A stretch of 25,228 nucleotides of DNA from a virus: the IMG/VR virus record IMGVR_UViG_3300040816_000148, positions 1 to 25,228 of that record, one strand, 5' to 3'. Each line of letters starts with the position of its first letter. The stretch's first letter is position 1. Below are positions 15,161-21,483 of the stretch, piece after piece. The position numbers and the translations under genes are program-made. Below the pieces are notes generated by a model that was not told where the DNA came from, ran no database searches, and worked only from the letters and a program-made list of their open reading frames with translations.

Positions 15161-15587
15161 TCCCCCATGGGTATATCAAGGCATCGAGTGGCAACCACCC
15201 GAAGACTTCGATCCGAGCGACGTATATGGTTTTGTCTACATAATAACCAATCTGAAAAATCAGAGGAAATACGTAGGGAAGAAGTTCTTTTGGAGTCAGA
15301 AAACTTTACCTATAACCAAGACAAGAAAACGCAGGAAGAAGCTTAAGGTTGAATCTGATTGGAGAACCTATTGGGGCTCTAATAAACATTTAGTTGCAGA
15401 GATAGAAGAATTCGGTACAGATAATTATACCAGAGAGATTCTTCACTTATGTAAGACTAAAGGTGACTGTGCATATATGGAAGCTAAGGAACAATTCGAT
15501 AGAGACGTATTACTTACCGAAGAGTATTATAACGGAATCATATCTTGTAAAATCGGTGGACAAACCGTTAAAAATTTAATTAAATAG
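15138..15587 (+). CDS. GIY-YIG-type endonuclease
   Basis: The 149-aa protein carries Y-G-F-V-Y-I-I-T-N (30-38) and K-Y-V-G-K-K (44-49), the GIY...YIG core, then a basic segment T-K-T-R-K-R-R-K-K-L-K, W-R-T-Y-W-G-S-N, and M-E-A-K-E-Q containing the probable catalytic Glu. It may be a stand-alone (Seg-like) homing enzyme or a phage DNA-processing nuclease. It overlaps the zinc-ribbon gene by 23 nt and lacks an obvious Shine-Dalgarno. Family good, role open. Confidence 0.75.
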   Translation: MTKITRNNPPWVYQGIEWQPPEDFDPSDVYGFVYIITNLKNQRKYVGKKFFWSQKTLPITKTRKRRKKLKVESDWRTYWGSNKHLVAEIEEFGTDNYTREILHLCKTKGDCAYMEAKEQFDRDVLLTEEYYNGIISCKIGGQTVKNLIK

Positions 15588-15590
15588 GGG

Positions 15591-15619
15591 TTTACATTTA
15601 TGGAAAAGTGTAGTATAAT
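15591..15619 (+). promoter_or_regulatory. Sigma-70-type promoter, near-leaderless
   Basis: TTTACA (15591-15596), 17 bp, TATAAT (15614-15619) followed by ATA. The predicted +1 at 15626 leaves only about 3 nt before ATG 15629. It lacks the TGn extension of the other four. Confidence 0.85.
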
Positions 15620-15628
15620 ATACCTATT

Positions 15629-15970
15629 ATGAAGAACAATATCATACAATTTCCGACTGGGCGAAGACAAGCACAGATTGAGGAAGAAAGGGACTGGGAG
15701 TATGAGAACTTCACAGACGAATGTGTAGATACTGCTCAGTTTGCTCTACTGCTATTGGAAGATTATATTGATTCAGATGAAGGTAGTAATCTTAAAGAAC
15801 TTGATTTTAGAAATCCAGAGTACGCAGAGTCCCGTGATATGTTTGTAGTAGTAAATTTATTGTCTTCTATGTTTATGCGTTATGGTGGTATAAAACACTT
15901 CTTGCAAAAAGACCTAGAAACTCTATTCACTAAAATACAAGAAACCCGAGAACCTAATGATATTACTTGA
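15629..15970 (+). CDS. Conserved phage protein of unknown function
   Basis: The 113-aa acidic helical protein contains I-I-Q-F-P-T-G-R-R, then F-A-L-L-L-L-E-D-Y-I and D-M-F-V-V-V-N-L-L-S-S-M-F-M-R-Y. I recognise the type from marine T4-like phages next to the RNase H gene, but not its role. The start is the first ATG after the promoter and has no Shine-Dalgarno. It overlaps rnh by 14 nt. Confidence 0.75.
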   Translation: MKNNIIQFPTGRRQAQIEEERDWEYENFTDECVDTAQFALLLLEDYIDSDEGSNLKELDFRNPEYAESRDMFVVVNLLSSMFMRYGGIKHFLQKDLETLFTKIQETREPNDIT

Positions 15971-16811
15971 CTATAGTCAGATCGCACTATCCAACATCAT
16001 AGTGCAAAAACTTAATGATGAAAATATGATACGCCATATGATTCTTAATAGTATCCGTATGTATAACAAGAGATACCGACAAGAGTATGGCCAAATGGTT
16101 ATATGCGCTGATGGCATGAATACATGGCGAAGAGAATACTTCCCAGAATACAAGGCAATGCGCAGGAAAGGTAAAGAAGAATCTGATACCGATTGGTCTG
16201 AAATTTTTAGAATACTTAATCTAGTACGAGAAGAAATCCAAGAAAATTTACCATATAAAGTACTGCATATGGAAGGGTGTGAGGCCGATGATATTATAGG
16301 TGCACTTACTATCCGTACCCAAGAATTTGGTCATGGAGAACCTGTAATGATTGTTTCATCCGATAAGGACTTTATTCAATTACAAAAATTCAATAATGTA
16401 AAACAATGGTCTCCTATTCAAAAGAAAGTAGTAACTGATAAGAACCCTAGAATGTATTTATTTAATCACGTCATGCGAGGTGATTCCGGTGATGGAGTTC
16501 CTAATGTATTATCAAAAGATGATACGTTTATTACAGAGGCAAAACAAACTCCATTAAGACAGACACGTATTGACGATTGGTTAGAAAGAAGTGATAATTT
16601 AAAAGACGCGATGCCAGAAGAAGTATATCGCAACTATCAGAGAAATAAAAAATTAATTGACTTGACAGAAATCCCAGAGGACATACAAGAATCAATTATA
16701 AATAATTATGATAATCAAAAACTACCTATGAAAATGAAAGTTTTGAATTACTTAATTAAGAAAAGATGTAACAACCTGATTGAATGCGTGGAGGAGTTTT
16801 ATAATGCGTAG
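15957..16811 (+). CDS. rnh: RNase H / 5'-3' flap exonuclease (T4 Rnh, FEN family)
   Basis: The 284-aa protein has the acidic metal-binding clusters of FEN nucleases in order: L-L-D-Y-S (4-8), C-A-D-G-M-N-T-W-R, E-A-D-D-I-I-G-A-L, S-S-D-K-D-F-I-Q-L-Q, and G-D-S-G-D-G-V-P-N. In T4 this enzyme removes RNA primers on the lagging strand before ligase seals. It overlaps both neighbours slightly. Confidence 0.9.
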   Translation: MILLDYSQIALSNIIVQKLNDENMIRHMILNSIRMYNKRYRQEYGQMVICADGMNTWRREYFPEYKAMRRKGKEESDTDWSEIFRILNLVREEIQENLPYKVLHMEGCEADDIIGALTIRTQEFGHGEPVMIVSSDKDFIQLQKFNNVKQWSPIQKKVVTDKNPRMYLFNHVMRGDSGDGVPNVLSKDDTFITEAKQTPLRQTRIDDWLERSDNLKDAMPEEVYRNYQRNKKLIDLTEIPEDIQESIINNYDNQKLPMKMKVLNYLIKKRCNNLIECVEEFYNA

Positions 16812-17229
16812 AAAATTAATATCCGAGGTCTTTGAAGAGGCCGCAAAACTAAATACTAAGAGTGCGAAGATTGCTTATTTGCAAAAGAATAATTCAGCGC
16901 CACTTAGAGATATTATCAGAATTAACTTTGATGATGATATCGTTTCACTATTACCGAAAGGTGCACCACCCTATAAGAAAGATGATATGGTCGACGGCCA
17001 TAATTATTCTACGCTGTATCATAAATTTAGACAGTTTAAATATTTCTTTAAGGGCCCAAAGACCAATATGAGCCAAGTAAAAAGAGAATCGGTATTTATT
17101 TCTTTACTTGAATCAATTCATCCAAATGATGCAGAATTGTTCATTCAGGCAAAAGATAAAAATTTGAAGTATAAGGGAATTACAAAGAAGCTTTGTCAAG
17201 ATGCATTCCCTAATTTAATTAGTAAGTAA
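16804..17229 (+). CDS. Conserved T4-like phage protein of unknown function
   Basis: GGAGGAG at 16790-16796 sets the start at ATG 16804, giving 141 aa. The pattern L-L-P-K-G-A-P-P-Y-K, then S-V-F-I-S-L-L-E-S-I-H-P-N-D-A-E-L-F-I-Q, then L-K-Y-K-G-I-T-K-K-L-C-Q-D-A-F-P-N-L-I is a family I recognise across T4-like phages, usually of unknown function. Position after rnh suggests replication or late-transcription linkage, which is only contextual. Confidence 0.75.
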   Translation: MRRKLISEVFEEAAKLNTKSAKIAYLQKNNSAPLRDIIRINFDDDIVSLLPKGAPPYKKDDMVDGHNYSTLYHKFRQFKYFFKGPKTNMSQVKRESVFISLLESIHPNDAELFIQAKDKNLKYKGITKKLCQDAFPNLISK

Positions 17230-17310
17230 TAATAACATGATAATAAGGAGGGCAGTCTATATAAAACCTTTATAATGATAGAATTCAATTAATCAACATG
17301 GAGAAACATT

Positions 17311-17475
17311 ATGCATGTACAAATTGAACGCCTTAAAAAAGACCAAAAAGAGGCAATATACTATCAAAAGAAACTGAAGCGTAAGGGGAAAGATGTTCTA
17401 GCATATAAGATGCAGAAAAAAATCGAATACCTAAATAAATTTATTGAAGATATGGCGGCAGTTCAAGGAGGTTAA
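17311..17475 (+). CDS. Small basic coiled-coil protein
   Basis: ATG 17311 preceded by GGAGA (17300-17304) opens a 54-codon frame ending at TAA 17475: Q-I-E-R-L-K-K-D-Q-K-E-A-I-Y-Y-Q-K-K-L-K-R-K, then K-I-E-Y-L-N-K-F-I-E. It is Lys-rich, helical and probably a coiled coil. The good ribosome site and codon pattern support it despite its size. Function unknown. Confidence 0.6.
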   Translation: MHVQIERLKKDQKEAIYYQKKLKRKGKDVLAYKMQKKIEYLNKFIEDMAAVQGG

Positions 17476-17489
17476 ATAACCGGGGTTAA

Positions 17490-17509
17490 GGCCCTGGTAA
17501 AACAGGGCC
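17490..17509 (+). promoter_or_regulatory. Perfect 7-bp hairpin just upstream of a start codon
   Basis: GGCCCTG (17490-17496) and CAGGGCC (17503-17509) form a perfect 7-bp, GC-rich stem with loop GTAAAA. It ends 8 nt before ATG 17518, and no T-run follows, so it is not an intrinsic terminator. The following gene has no separate Shine-Dalgarno, so the hairpin occupies its ribosome-binding region. Confidence 0.6.
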
Positions 17510-17517
17510 AATTACCT

Positions 17518-17829
17518 ATGACAGAAGAAATTAAATTTACTAAAGAAGAACTTGCAAATTCTAAAAGAATTTATAAGTCGGCAACACCAAAGTATACCTA
17601 CGACTGGTATCTAAAATGGGTATCAAGTGTTATCATTCTATGTGCAATAACAATCAGAGCGGCTGGAGTCCCAGAATTAATGTGGATGGATATGCTGTTA
17701 TCTTGGATTGGAGCAATGGGCTGGTTTGTTGTAGGATTTATATGGCAAGATAGAGCACTTATCTTATTAAATGGAGTTATAGGCATTATATTATTTTCGG
17801 GGCTAATTAGATATTACTTTGGAATGTAA
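17518..17829 (+). CDS. Integral membrane protein, two to three helices
   Basis: The 103-aa protein has a charged N-terminal 30 residues and then hydrophobic segments W-V-S-S-V-I-I-L-C-A-I-T-I, M-L-L-S-W-I-G-A-M-G-W-F-V-V-G-F-I-W and L-I-L-L-N-G-V-I-G-I-I-L-F. The W-F-V-V-G-F-I-W-Q-D-R-A-L-I-L-L-N-G block recalls small phage/bacterial membrane proteins of unknown role. The start is preceded by the hairpin at 17490. Confidence 0.7.
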   Translation: MTEEIKFTKEELANSKRIYKSATPKYTYDWYLKWVSSVIILCAITIRAAGVPELMWMDMLLSWIGAMGWFVVGFIWQDRALILLNGVIGIILFSGLIRYYFGM

Positions 17830-17845
17830 TGAATTTAAATAATGG

Positions 17846-17874
17846 TTGACAAATACCAATTGATGTGATATAAT
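17846..17874 (+). promoter_or_regulatory. Sigma-70-type promoter, predicted leaderless
   Basis: TTGACA (17846-17851), 17 bp, extended -10 TGA then TATAAT (17869-17874) and ATA. The predicted +1 is 17881, one base before ATG 17882, and no Shine-Dalgarno exists in between. Confidence 0.9.
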
Positions 17875-17881
17875 ATACATT

Positions 17882-18457
17882 ATGAATATTTTTATACTTA
17901 ACGAAGACCCAGTAATTGCAGCACAAGAACAGTGTGACAAACATGTGGTAAAAATGATTGTAGAGTCGGCACAAATGCTATCTACTGTACACAGAATGTT
18001 AGACGGCTCGATCGAGCAACGTCCATCCAAATCAGGAAAAAGAATCTTAAAATATTACAAATTACCAGACGAAAGAGAGGACTTGTATTACAAGGCTGTA
18101 CATCACAATCATCCATGTACTGTATGGACACGCGAGTCTTGTTGTAATTATTCTTGGCACTATGAACATTTTTGTGCACTTATGGATGAATATACATATA
18201 GGTATGGTAAGATACATTCAACGGATACTAAATTAAGAAAGGCCCTAAAACAGTTGCCAGATAATATCAATAGAACAGGTGGCAGAACTCACTTTAAATT
18301 GGCTATGGGTTCTAATCCAGAGTGTGTAGTATATGGGTTGGGTGGTACTGATCCTGTACAGTCTTACAGAAATTTCTATCAAACAAAGCAATCGAGGTTT
18401 AAAATGGATTGGACAAAACGTAAAGTGCCGGAGTGGTTTAACTATGCCGCTGTATGA
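17882..18457 (+). CDS. Conserved phage protein (MNIF...CDKHVVKM family)
   Basis: The 191-aa protein begins M-N-I-F-I-L-N-E-D-P-V-I-A-A-Q-E-Q-C-D-K-H-V-V-K-M-I-V-E-S-A-Q-M-L-S-T, a family common in marine phages and without an agreed function. Conserved His, Cys and Trp residues (H-H-N-H-P-C-T-V-W; S-W-H-Y-E-H) hint at a metal site or a DNA-repair-type fold. It is the first gene after a leaderless-type promoter. Confidence 0.75.
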   Translation: MNIFILNEDPVIAAQEQCDKHVVKMIVESAQMLSTVHRMLDGSIEQRPSKSGKRILKYYKLPDEREDLYYKAVHHNHPCTVWTRESCCNYSWHYEHFCALMDEYTYRYGKIHSTDTKLRKALKQLPDNINRTGGRTHFKLAMGSNPECVVYGLGGTDPVQSYRNFYQTKQSRFKMDWTKRKVPEWFNYAAV

Positions 18458-18689
18458 TTTTGAAGATAAAGTAACGGGCGAAATCGTTACAAAAATGATT
18501 AAGATATCCGATAAGGATCAATTCTTAAAGGATAATCCTAATCTAAAACAAGTAATTTTATCTACACCATCAATTGTTGGTAGTGTAGGTGGAACACTGT
18601 CTCGTGCAGGAGACGGATGGAAAGAAGTGCAAGATAAAATTAAATCGGGTTTACCCCCACGGTTAAAGGATAATATTAGAACAAAATGA
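18444..18689 (+). CDS. Conserved small protein with FmdB-like start (no zinc cysteines)
   Basis: GGAG at 18430-18433 supports ATG 18444, overlapping the previous gene by 14 nt. The 81-aa product starts M-P-L-Y-D-F-E-D-K-V-T-G-E-I, like the first strand of FmdB-type zinc ribbons, but has no Cys pairs. It continues D-Q-F-L-K-D-N-P-N-L and ends G-D-G-W-K-E-V-Q-D-K-I. Similar proteins accompany T4-like genomes; function unknown. Confidence 0.75.
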   Translation: MPLYDFEDKVTGEIVTKMIKISDKDQFLKDNPNLKQVILSTPSIVGSVGGTLSRAGDGWKEVQDKIKSGLPPRLKDNIRTK

Positions 18690-19378
18690 GTCAAAGACCT
18701 TCGCGTTTAAGAACAGAACATTTGGTTACATTAGAACCTCTCACAGAAGCACAAAGCTTTGTGTTTGAATCATGGAAAGATGGATTTAATCTAGTCTTAT
18801 CTGGTTCTGCTGGTACAGGTAAAACCTTTATTTCAATTTACTTGGCATTATTGGATGTTCTAAATAAAGAACTTCCGCAAGATAAATTAGTCATAGTGAG
18901 ATCGGCAGTACCTACACGAGATATGGGATTCTTGCCTGGAACATTAGAAGAAAAAGAAGATGCATATAAAATTCCATATAATGCAATTCTATCCGACCTC
19001 TTTGAAGACAAAGATGCATGGAAAAAACTAGAAACTGTAAAGAACATTGAATTTTTAACTACCTCGTTTATAAGAGGAGTCACACTTAATAATTGTATTG
19101 TTTTAATTGATGAATCACAGAATCTTAATTATCACGAATTGTGTTCGGTCATTACTCGATTGGGTAATAATACCAGAATTATTTTATGTGGTGATTATTA
19201 TCAAACAGACTTTACAAAAAATGTTGACATGTTAGGTTTGGCCAAGTTTACTGCAATTTTAGAAAATATGAAACACTTTGAACATATTACGTTTAAATGG
19301 AAAGACATTGTCAGATCGAGCCTTGTAAGGGACTTTATAATGACAAAGGAAATGATGGAAAATGATGACTTTAAATAA
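18686..19378 (+). CDS. phoH: PhoH-like P-loop ATPase
   Basis: The 230-aa protein has Walker A G-S-A-G-T-G-K-T (40-47), the PhoH signature V-R-S-A-V-P-T-R-D-M-G-F-L-P-G-T-L-E-E-K, Walker B I-V-L-I-D-E-S-Q-N, and C-G-D-Y-Y-Q-T-D. PhoH is one of the most frequent auxiliary genes of marine phages; its biochemical role in infection (RNA or phosphate stress related) is unsettled. It overlaps the neighbours by 4 and 17 nt. Confidence 0.92.
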   Translation: MSQRPSRLRTEHLVTLEPLTEAQSFVFESWKDGFNLVLSGSAGTGKTFISIYLALLDVLNKELPQDKLVIVRSAVPTRDMGFLPGTLEEKEDAYKIPYNAILSDLFEDKDAWKKLETVKNIEFLTTSFIRGVTLNNCIVLIDESQNLNYHELCSVITRLGNNTRIILCGDYYQTDFTKNVDMLGLAKFTAILENMKHFEHITFKWKDIVRSSLVRDFIMTKEMMENDDFK

Positions 19379-20075
19379 AGGGAATTTTATACATGAAAAA
19401 GTGGATTTGGGATATAACGACCTTTCTGCAAAGACAGGCTCTGGTGGTAGAACATACACCGCTCCTGATGGTAGTACTTATCCTTCTATTACAACAGTTC
19501 TGTCCATATTAGGCAGAGAGGCAATCCAGGCATGGAGAGCAAGAGTAGGGGAAGAAGAGGCAAATAAAATATCAAGAATTGCCTCAACAAGGGGTACAGC
19601 AGTACACGATATGTTAGAAAAGTATGTGGATAATGATCCGAACTTTTCTGAAGGTGTACTGCCACATATTCTACAATCATTTTATGATGTAAAAAATGTA
19701 CTCGATACTAATTTACAAAAAGTTTATGCACAAGAGGCTCCTCTGTATTCGGAACATTTAGGTCTGGCAGGTAGAGTGGATTGTGTTGGGGTATGGAATG
19801 GTAAAAATTCAATTATTGATTATAAAACATCCCGTAAACCCAAAAAGAAAGAATGGATTGATGGTTACTTCATGCAGTGTGCAGCATATGCAATAATGTG
19901 GGAAGAAAGAACCGGAATGCCCATTACACAATTGGTTGTTATGATTGCTGTAGATAACGAAGACCCTCAAGTCTTTATAGAACATAGAGATAATTGGGTT
20001 GATAAATTATTTGAAGTAATTGAACAGTATAAACTCGAAAAGAAACGAGAACATATATTTGGAGAAAGGAGGTAA
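19362..20075 (+). CDS. RecB/Cas4-like PD-(D/E)XK exonuclease
   Basis: The 237-aa protein shows the RecB-family nuclease order: R-G-T-A-V-H (motif I His), G-L-A-G-R-V-D-C-V (Asp), I-I-D-Y-K-T-S (D-x-K) and Y-F-M-Q-C-A-A-Y (Gln-x-x-x-Tyr). Such phage nucleases act in recombination or DNA processing. The start is ATG 19362, or ATG 19365, inside the phoH 3' end. No Fe-S cysteine cluster is apparent. Confidence 0.85.
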   Translation: MMTLNKGNFIHEKVDLGYNDLSAKTGSGGRTYTAPDGSTYPSITTVLSILGREAIQAWRARVGEEEANKISRIASTRGTAVHDMLEKYVDNDPNFSEGVLPHILQSFYDVKNVLDTNLQKVYAQEAPLYSEHLGLAGRVDCVGVWNGKNSIIDYKTSRKPKKKEWIDGYFMQCAAYAIMWEERTGMPITQLVVMIAVDNEDPQVFIEHRDNWVDKLFEVIEQYKLEKKREHIFGERR

Positions 20076-20076
20076 T

Positions 20077-20598
20077 ATGTTAAGTGTCGGAGATAAATTT
20101 CCTGCCTGTACTTTGCAGGGAGTAGATGAAAATAATGCTTTTGTCGAAGTAAAAATTGAGAATGGTTATACACCACATAAAAAAGATTGGAGTGTGGTTT
20201 ATTTCTATCCAAAAGATTTTACCTTTATCTGTCCTACGGAAATTGCAGGAATGGATATGTTGGTAGAAGAAGCAAATGTTGTCGGTATTAGTGGTGATAA
20301 TGAATTTTGCAAACTTGCATGGAAACAGAACAACGAATTAATCGGAAGTATTAATCACGTTCTTGCTGCAGATTGTGGATTAGGATTATCACATAAGCTA
20401 GGTATTGTCAACGAAGAAGAAGGTGTGTGCTATAGAGCAACATTTATCTATGATAGAGATATGGTGATTCAACACGTATCTGTCAATGCATTAGATACAG
20501 GTAGAAATGCACATGAAGTATTAAGAACTTTACAAGCACTTAAGGCTGGTGGTTTAACTGGCTGTGAGTGGAATCCAGGAGAGGAGTTTGTAGCATGA
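20077..20598 (+). CDS. Peroxiredoxin (AhpC/TSA family)
   Basis: AAGGAGG at 20066-20072 fixes ATG 20077; the product has 173 aa. The active site P45-K-D-F-T49-F-I-C52 fits PxxxTxxC with peroxidatic Cys52, and a C-terminal Cys in T-G-C-E-W-N-P-G-E may be the resolving residue. The enzyme reduces H2O2 or organic peroxides using thiols; the glutaredoxin at 14706 could be a reductant. A peroxiredoxin inside a phage DNA-metabolism operon is uncommon. Length is normal for the family, so it looks intact. Confidence 0.9.
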   Translation: MLSVGDKFPACTLQGVDENNAFVEVKIENGYTPHKKDWSVVYFYPKDFTFICPTEIAGMDMLVEEANVVGISGDNEFCKLAWKQNNELIGSINHVLAADCGLGLSHKLGIVNEEEGVCYRATFIYDRDMVIQHVSVNALDTGRNAHEVLRTLQALKAGGLTGCEWNPGEEFVA

Positions 20599-20819
20599 GA
20601 GAAAGAATGATAATTGCATTAAAGAATCATTATCACGGTGAGATTGGTAAACATAAAATGAATGTTGAGACGTTTCTAGCCAACCCAGTAGGCGTTGGAG
20701 AACATATCGACATTATGGAAACCATATCTGGCGAGATTGGTAAGATTGCCGAATATGAAGATAAATTAATGACTTTGGAAACACATTTTATTCTTCCAGA
20801 AAAAGAAATAAAAATTTAA
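20595..20819 (+). CDS. Conserved small phage protein (VGVGEH motif)
   Basis: GAGGAG at 20581-20586 supports ATG 20595, overlapping the peroxiredoxin stop by 4 nt. The 74-aa helical protein reads M-R-E-R-M-I-I-A-L-K-N-H, then N-P-V-G-V-G-E-H-I-D-I-M-E-T-I, then E-I-G-K-I-A-E-Y-E-D-K-L, a pattern I know from many marine T4-like phages. Unknown function. Confidence 0.75.
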   Translation: MRERMIIALKNHYHGEIGKHKMNVETFLANPVGVGEHIDIMETISGEIGKIAEYEDKLMTLETHFILPEKEIKI

Positions 20820-20826
20820 AAAAGTG

Positions 20827-20855
20827 TTGACAAAGTGTGGTATATTTGATATAAT
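20827..20855 (+). promoter_or_regulatory. Sigma-70-type promoter, predicted leaderless
   Basis: TTGACA (20827-20832), 17 bp, extended -10 TGA and TATAAT (20850-20855). The predicted +1 is 20862, the A of the ATG. The upstream block TTTAAAAAAGTGTTGACAA is identical to that of the promoter at 21432, with an A-tract that may act as an UP element. Confidence 0.9.
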
Positions 20856-20861
20856 ATACCC

Positions 20862-21326
20862 ATGAAAACAATTAAACATATTATCTTTGATATTGATGGA
20901 ACCATTGCAAATGTACAGCATAGGCGTAAGTTTGTTGATGGTTCCCAACCCAAAGATTGGCCCGCCTTTAAAGCTGCTACAGTAAATGATACCCCTATTC
21001 AGTGGGTATGCGATGCGGCTAAACAACACGTACAGAATCAAGACGTTGTAATATTCGTATCTGCAAGAAATACCACAGAAAGAGATATTACAGTAAAACA
21101 AATACAAGACTGGATTGGTATACAAGATCCTATCTTATTCTTAAGGCCTGAAGGTGATTACAGACCAGACCACGAATTTAAAAGTGATGTATTGGCTGAA
21201 ATTAAGAATGCAATAGGTGGTAATCCAGACTTGGTTTATGATGACAGAAATATGGTTGTTGATATGTGGAGATCACACGGAATAACCGTAAATCAAGTTG
21301 TTGATAGAGTTGCAGGTAATTTTTAG
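20862..21326 (+). CDS. HAD-type 3'-phosphatase, like the phosphatase domain of T4 Pnkp (PseT)
   Basis: The 154-aa protein has F-D10-I-D12-G-T, V-S-A-R-N, and D-D-R-N-M-V-V-D-M-W-R-S-H-G-I-T-V, which parallels D-D-R-T-Q-V-V-E-M-W-R-R-I-G-V-E in T4 PseT. It is a stand-alone equivalent of the C-terminal half of T4 polynucleotide kinase/phosphatase; the kinase-like half is encoded at 4271. The expected role is removal of 3'-phosphates from nucleic acid ends. Its last three codons lie inside the inverted repeat at 21316. Confidence 0.82.
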   Translation: MKTIKHIIFDIDGTIANVQHRRKFVDGSQPKDWPAFKAATVNDTPIQWVCDAAKQHVQNQDVVIFVSARNTTERDITVKQIQDWIGIQDPILFLRPEGDYRPDHEFKSDVLAEIKNAIGGNPDLVYDDRNMVVDMWRSHGITVNQVVDRVAGNF

Positions 21327-21408
21327 TGAGGATACTAGGTTCGGGACATCATACAGAGATTATAAACTACCCGGTAATCATCACCCTAGTATCCTCTCTA
21401 AAAATTAC
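21316..21408 (+). repeat. 24-bp inverted repeat with one mismatch, 45-nt centre
   Basis: The arm 21316-21339 is the reverse complement of 21385-21408 except at one position (T at 21327). Inside the 45-nt centre, CGGG (21342-21345) can pair with CCCG (21370-21373). The left arm contains the stop codon of the phosphatase gene, and the promoter at 21432 follows 23 nt after the right arm. No T-run follows, so it is not a classic intrinsic terminator. It could be an RNA processing hairpin, a stabilising 3' end or a DNA-level site. Confidence 0.85.
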
Positions 21409-21431
21409 TTGAAAAAAGTTTTAAAAAAGTG

Positions 21432-21460
21432 TTGACAAGATGTGTAAAATGTGTTATAAT
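21432..21460 (+). promoter_or_regulatory. Sigma-70-type promoter upstream of the nucleotidase/ligase operon
   Basis: TTGACA (21432-21437), 17 bp, extended -10 TGT and TATAAT (21455-21460), then ATA. The predicted +1 is 21467. That places ATG 21469 two bases in, or gives a 17-nt leader carrying AAGGA for ATG 21484. Confidence 0.9.
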
Positions 21461-21483
21461 ATACACATATGATAAGGAAAAAT

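Noticed and set aside
17490-17509. Hairpin as an intrinsic terminator of the small gene at 17311
   Set aside because: The bases after the stem are AATTACCT, not a T-run.
21339-21384. GGTTCGGG in the repeat centre as a tRNA T-arm
   Set aside because: No acceptor stem, anticodon arm or CCA context can be drawn; no tRNA gene was found in the window.
21316-21408. The inverted repeat as a CRISPR or ordinary terminator
   Set aside because: There is only one pair of arms and no spacer series, and no T-run after either arm on the strand transcribed.
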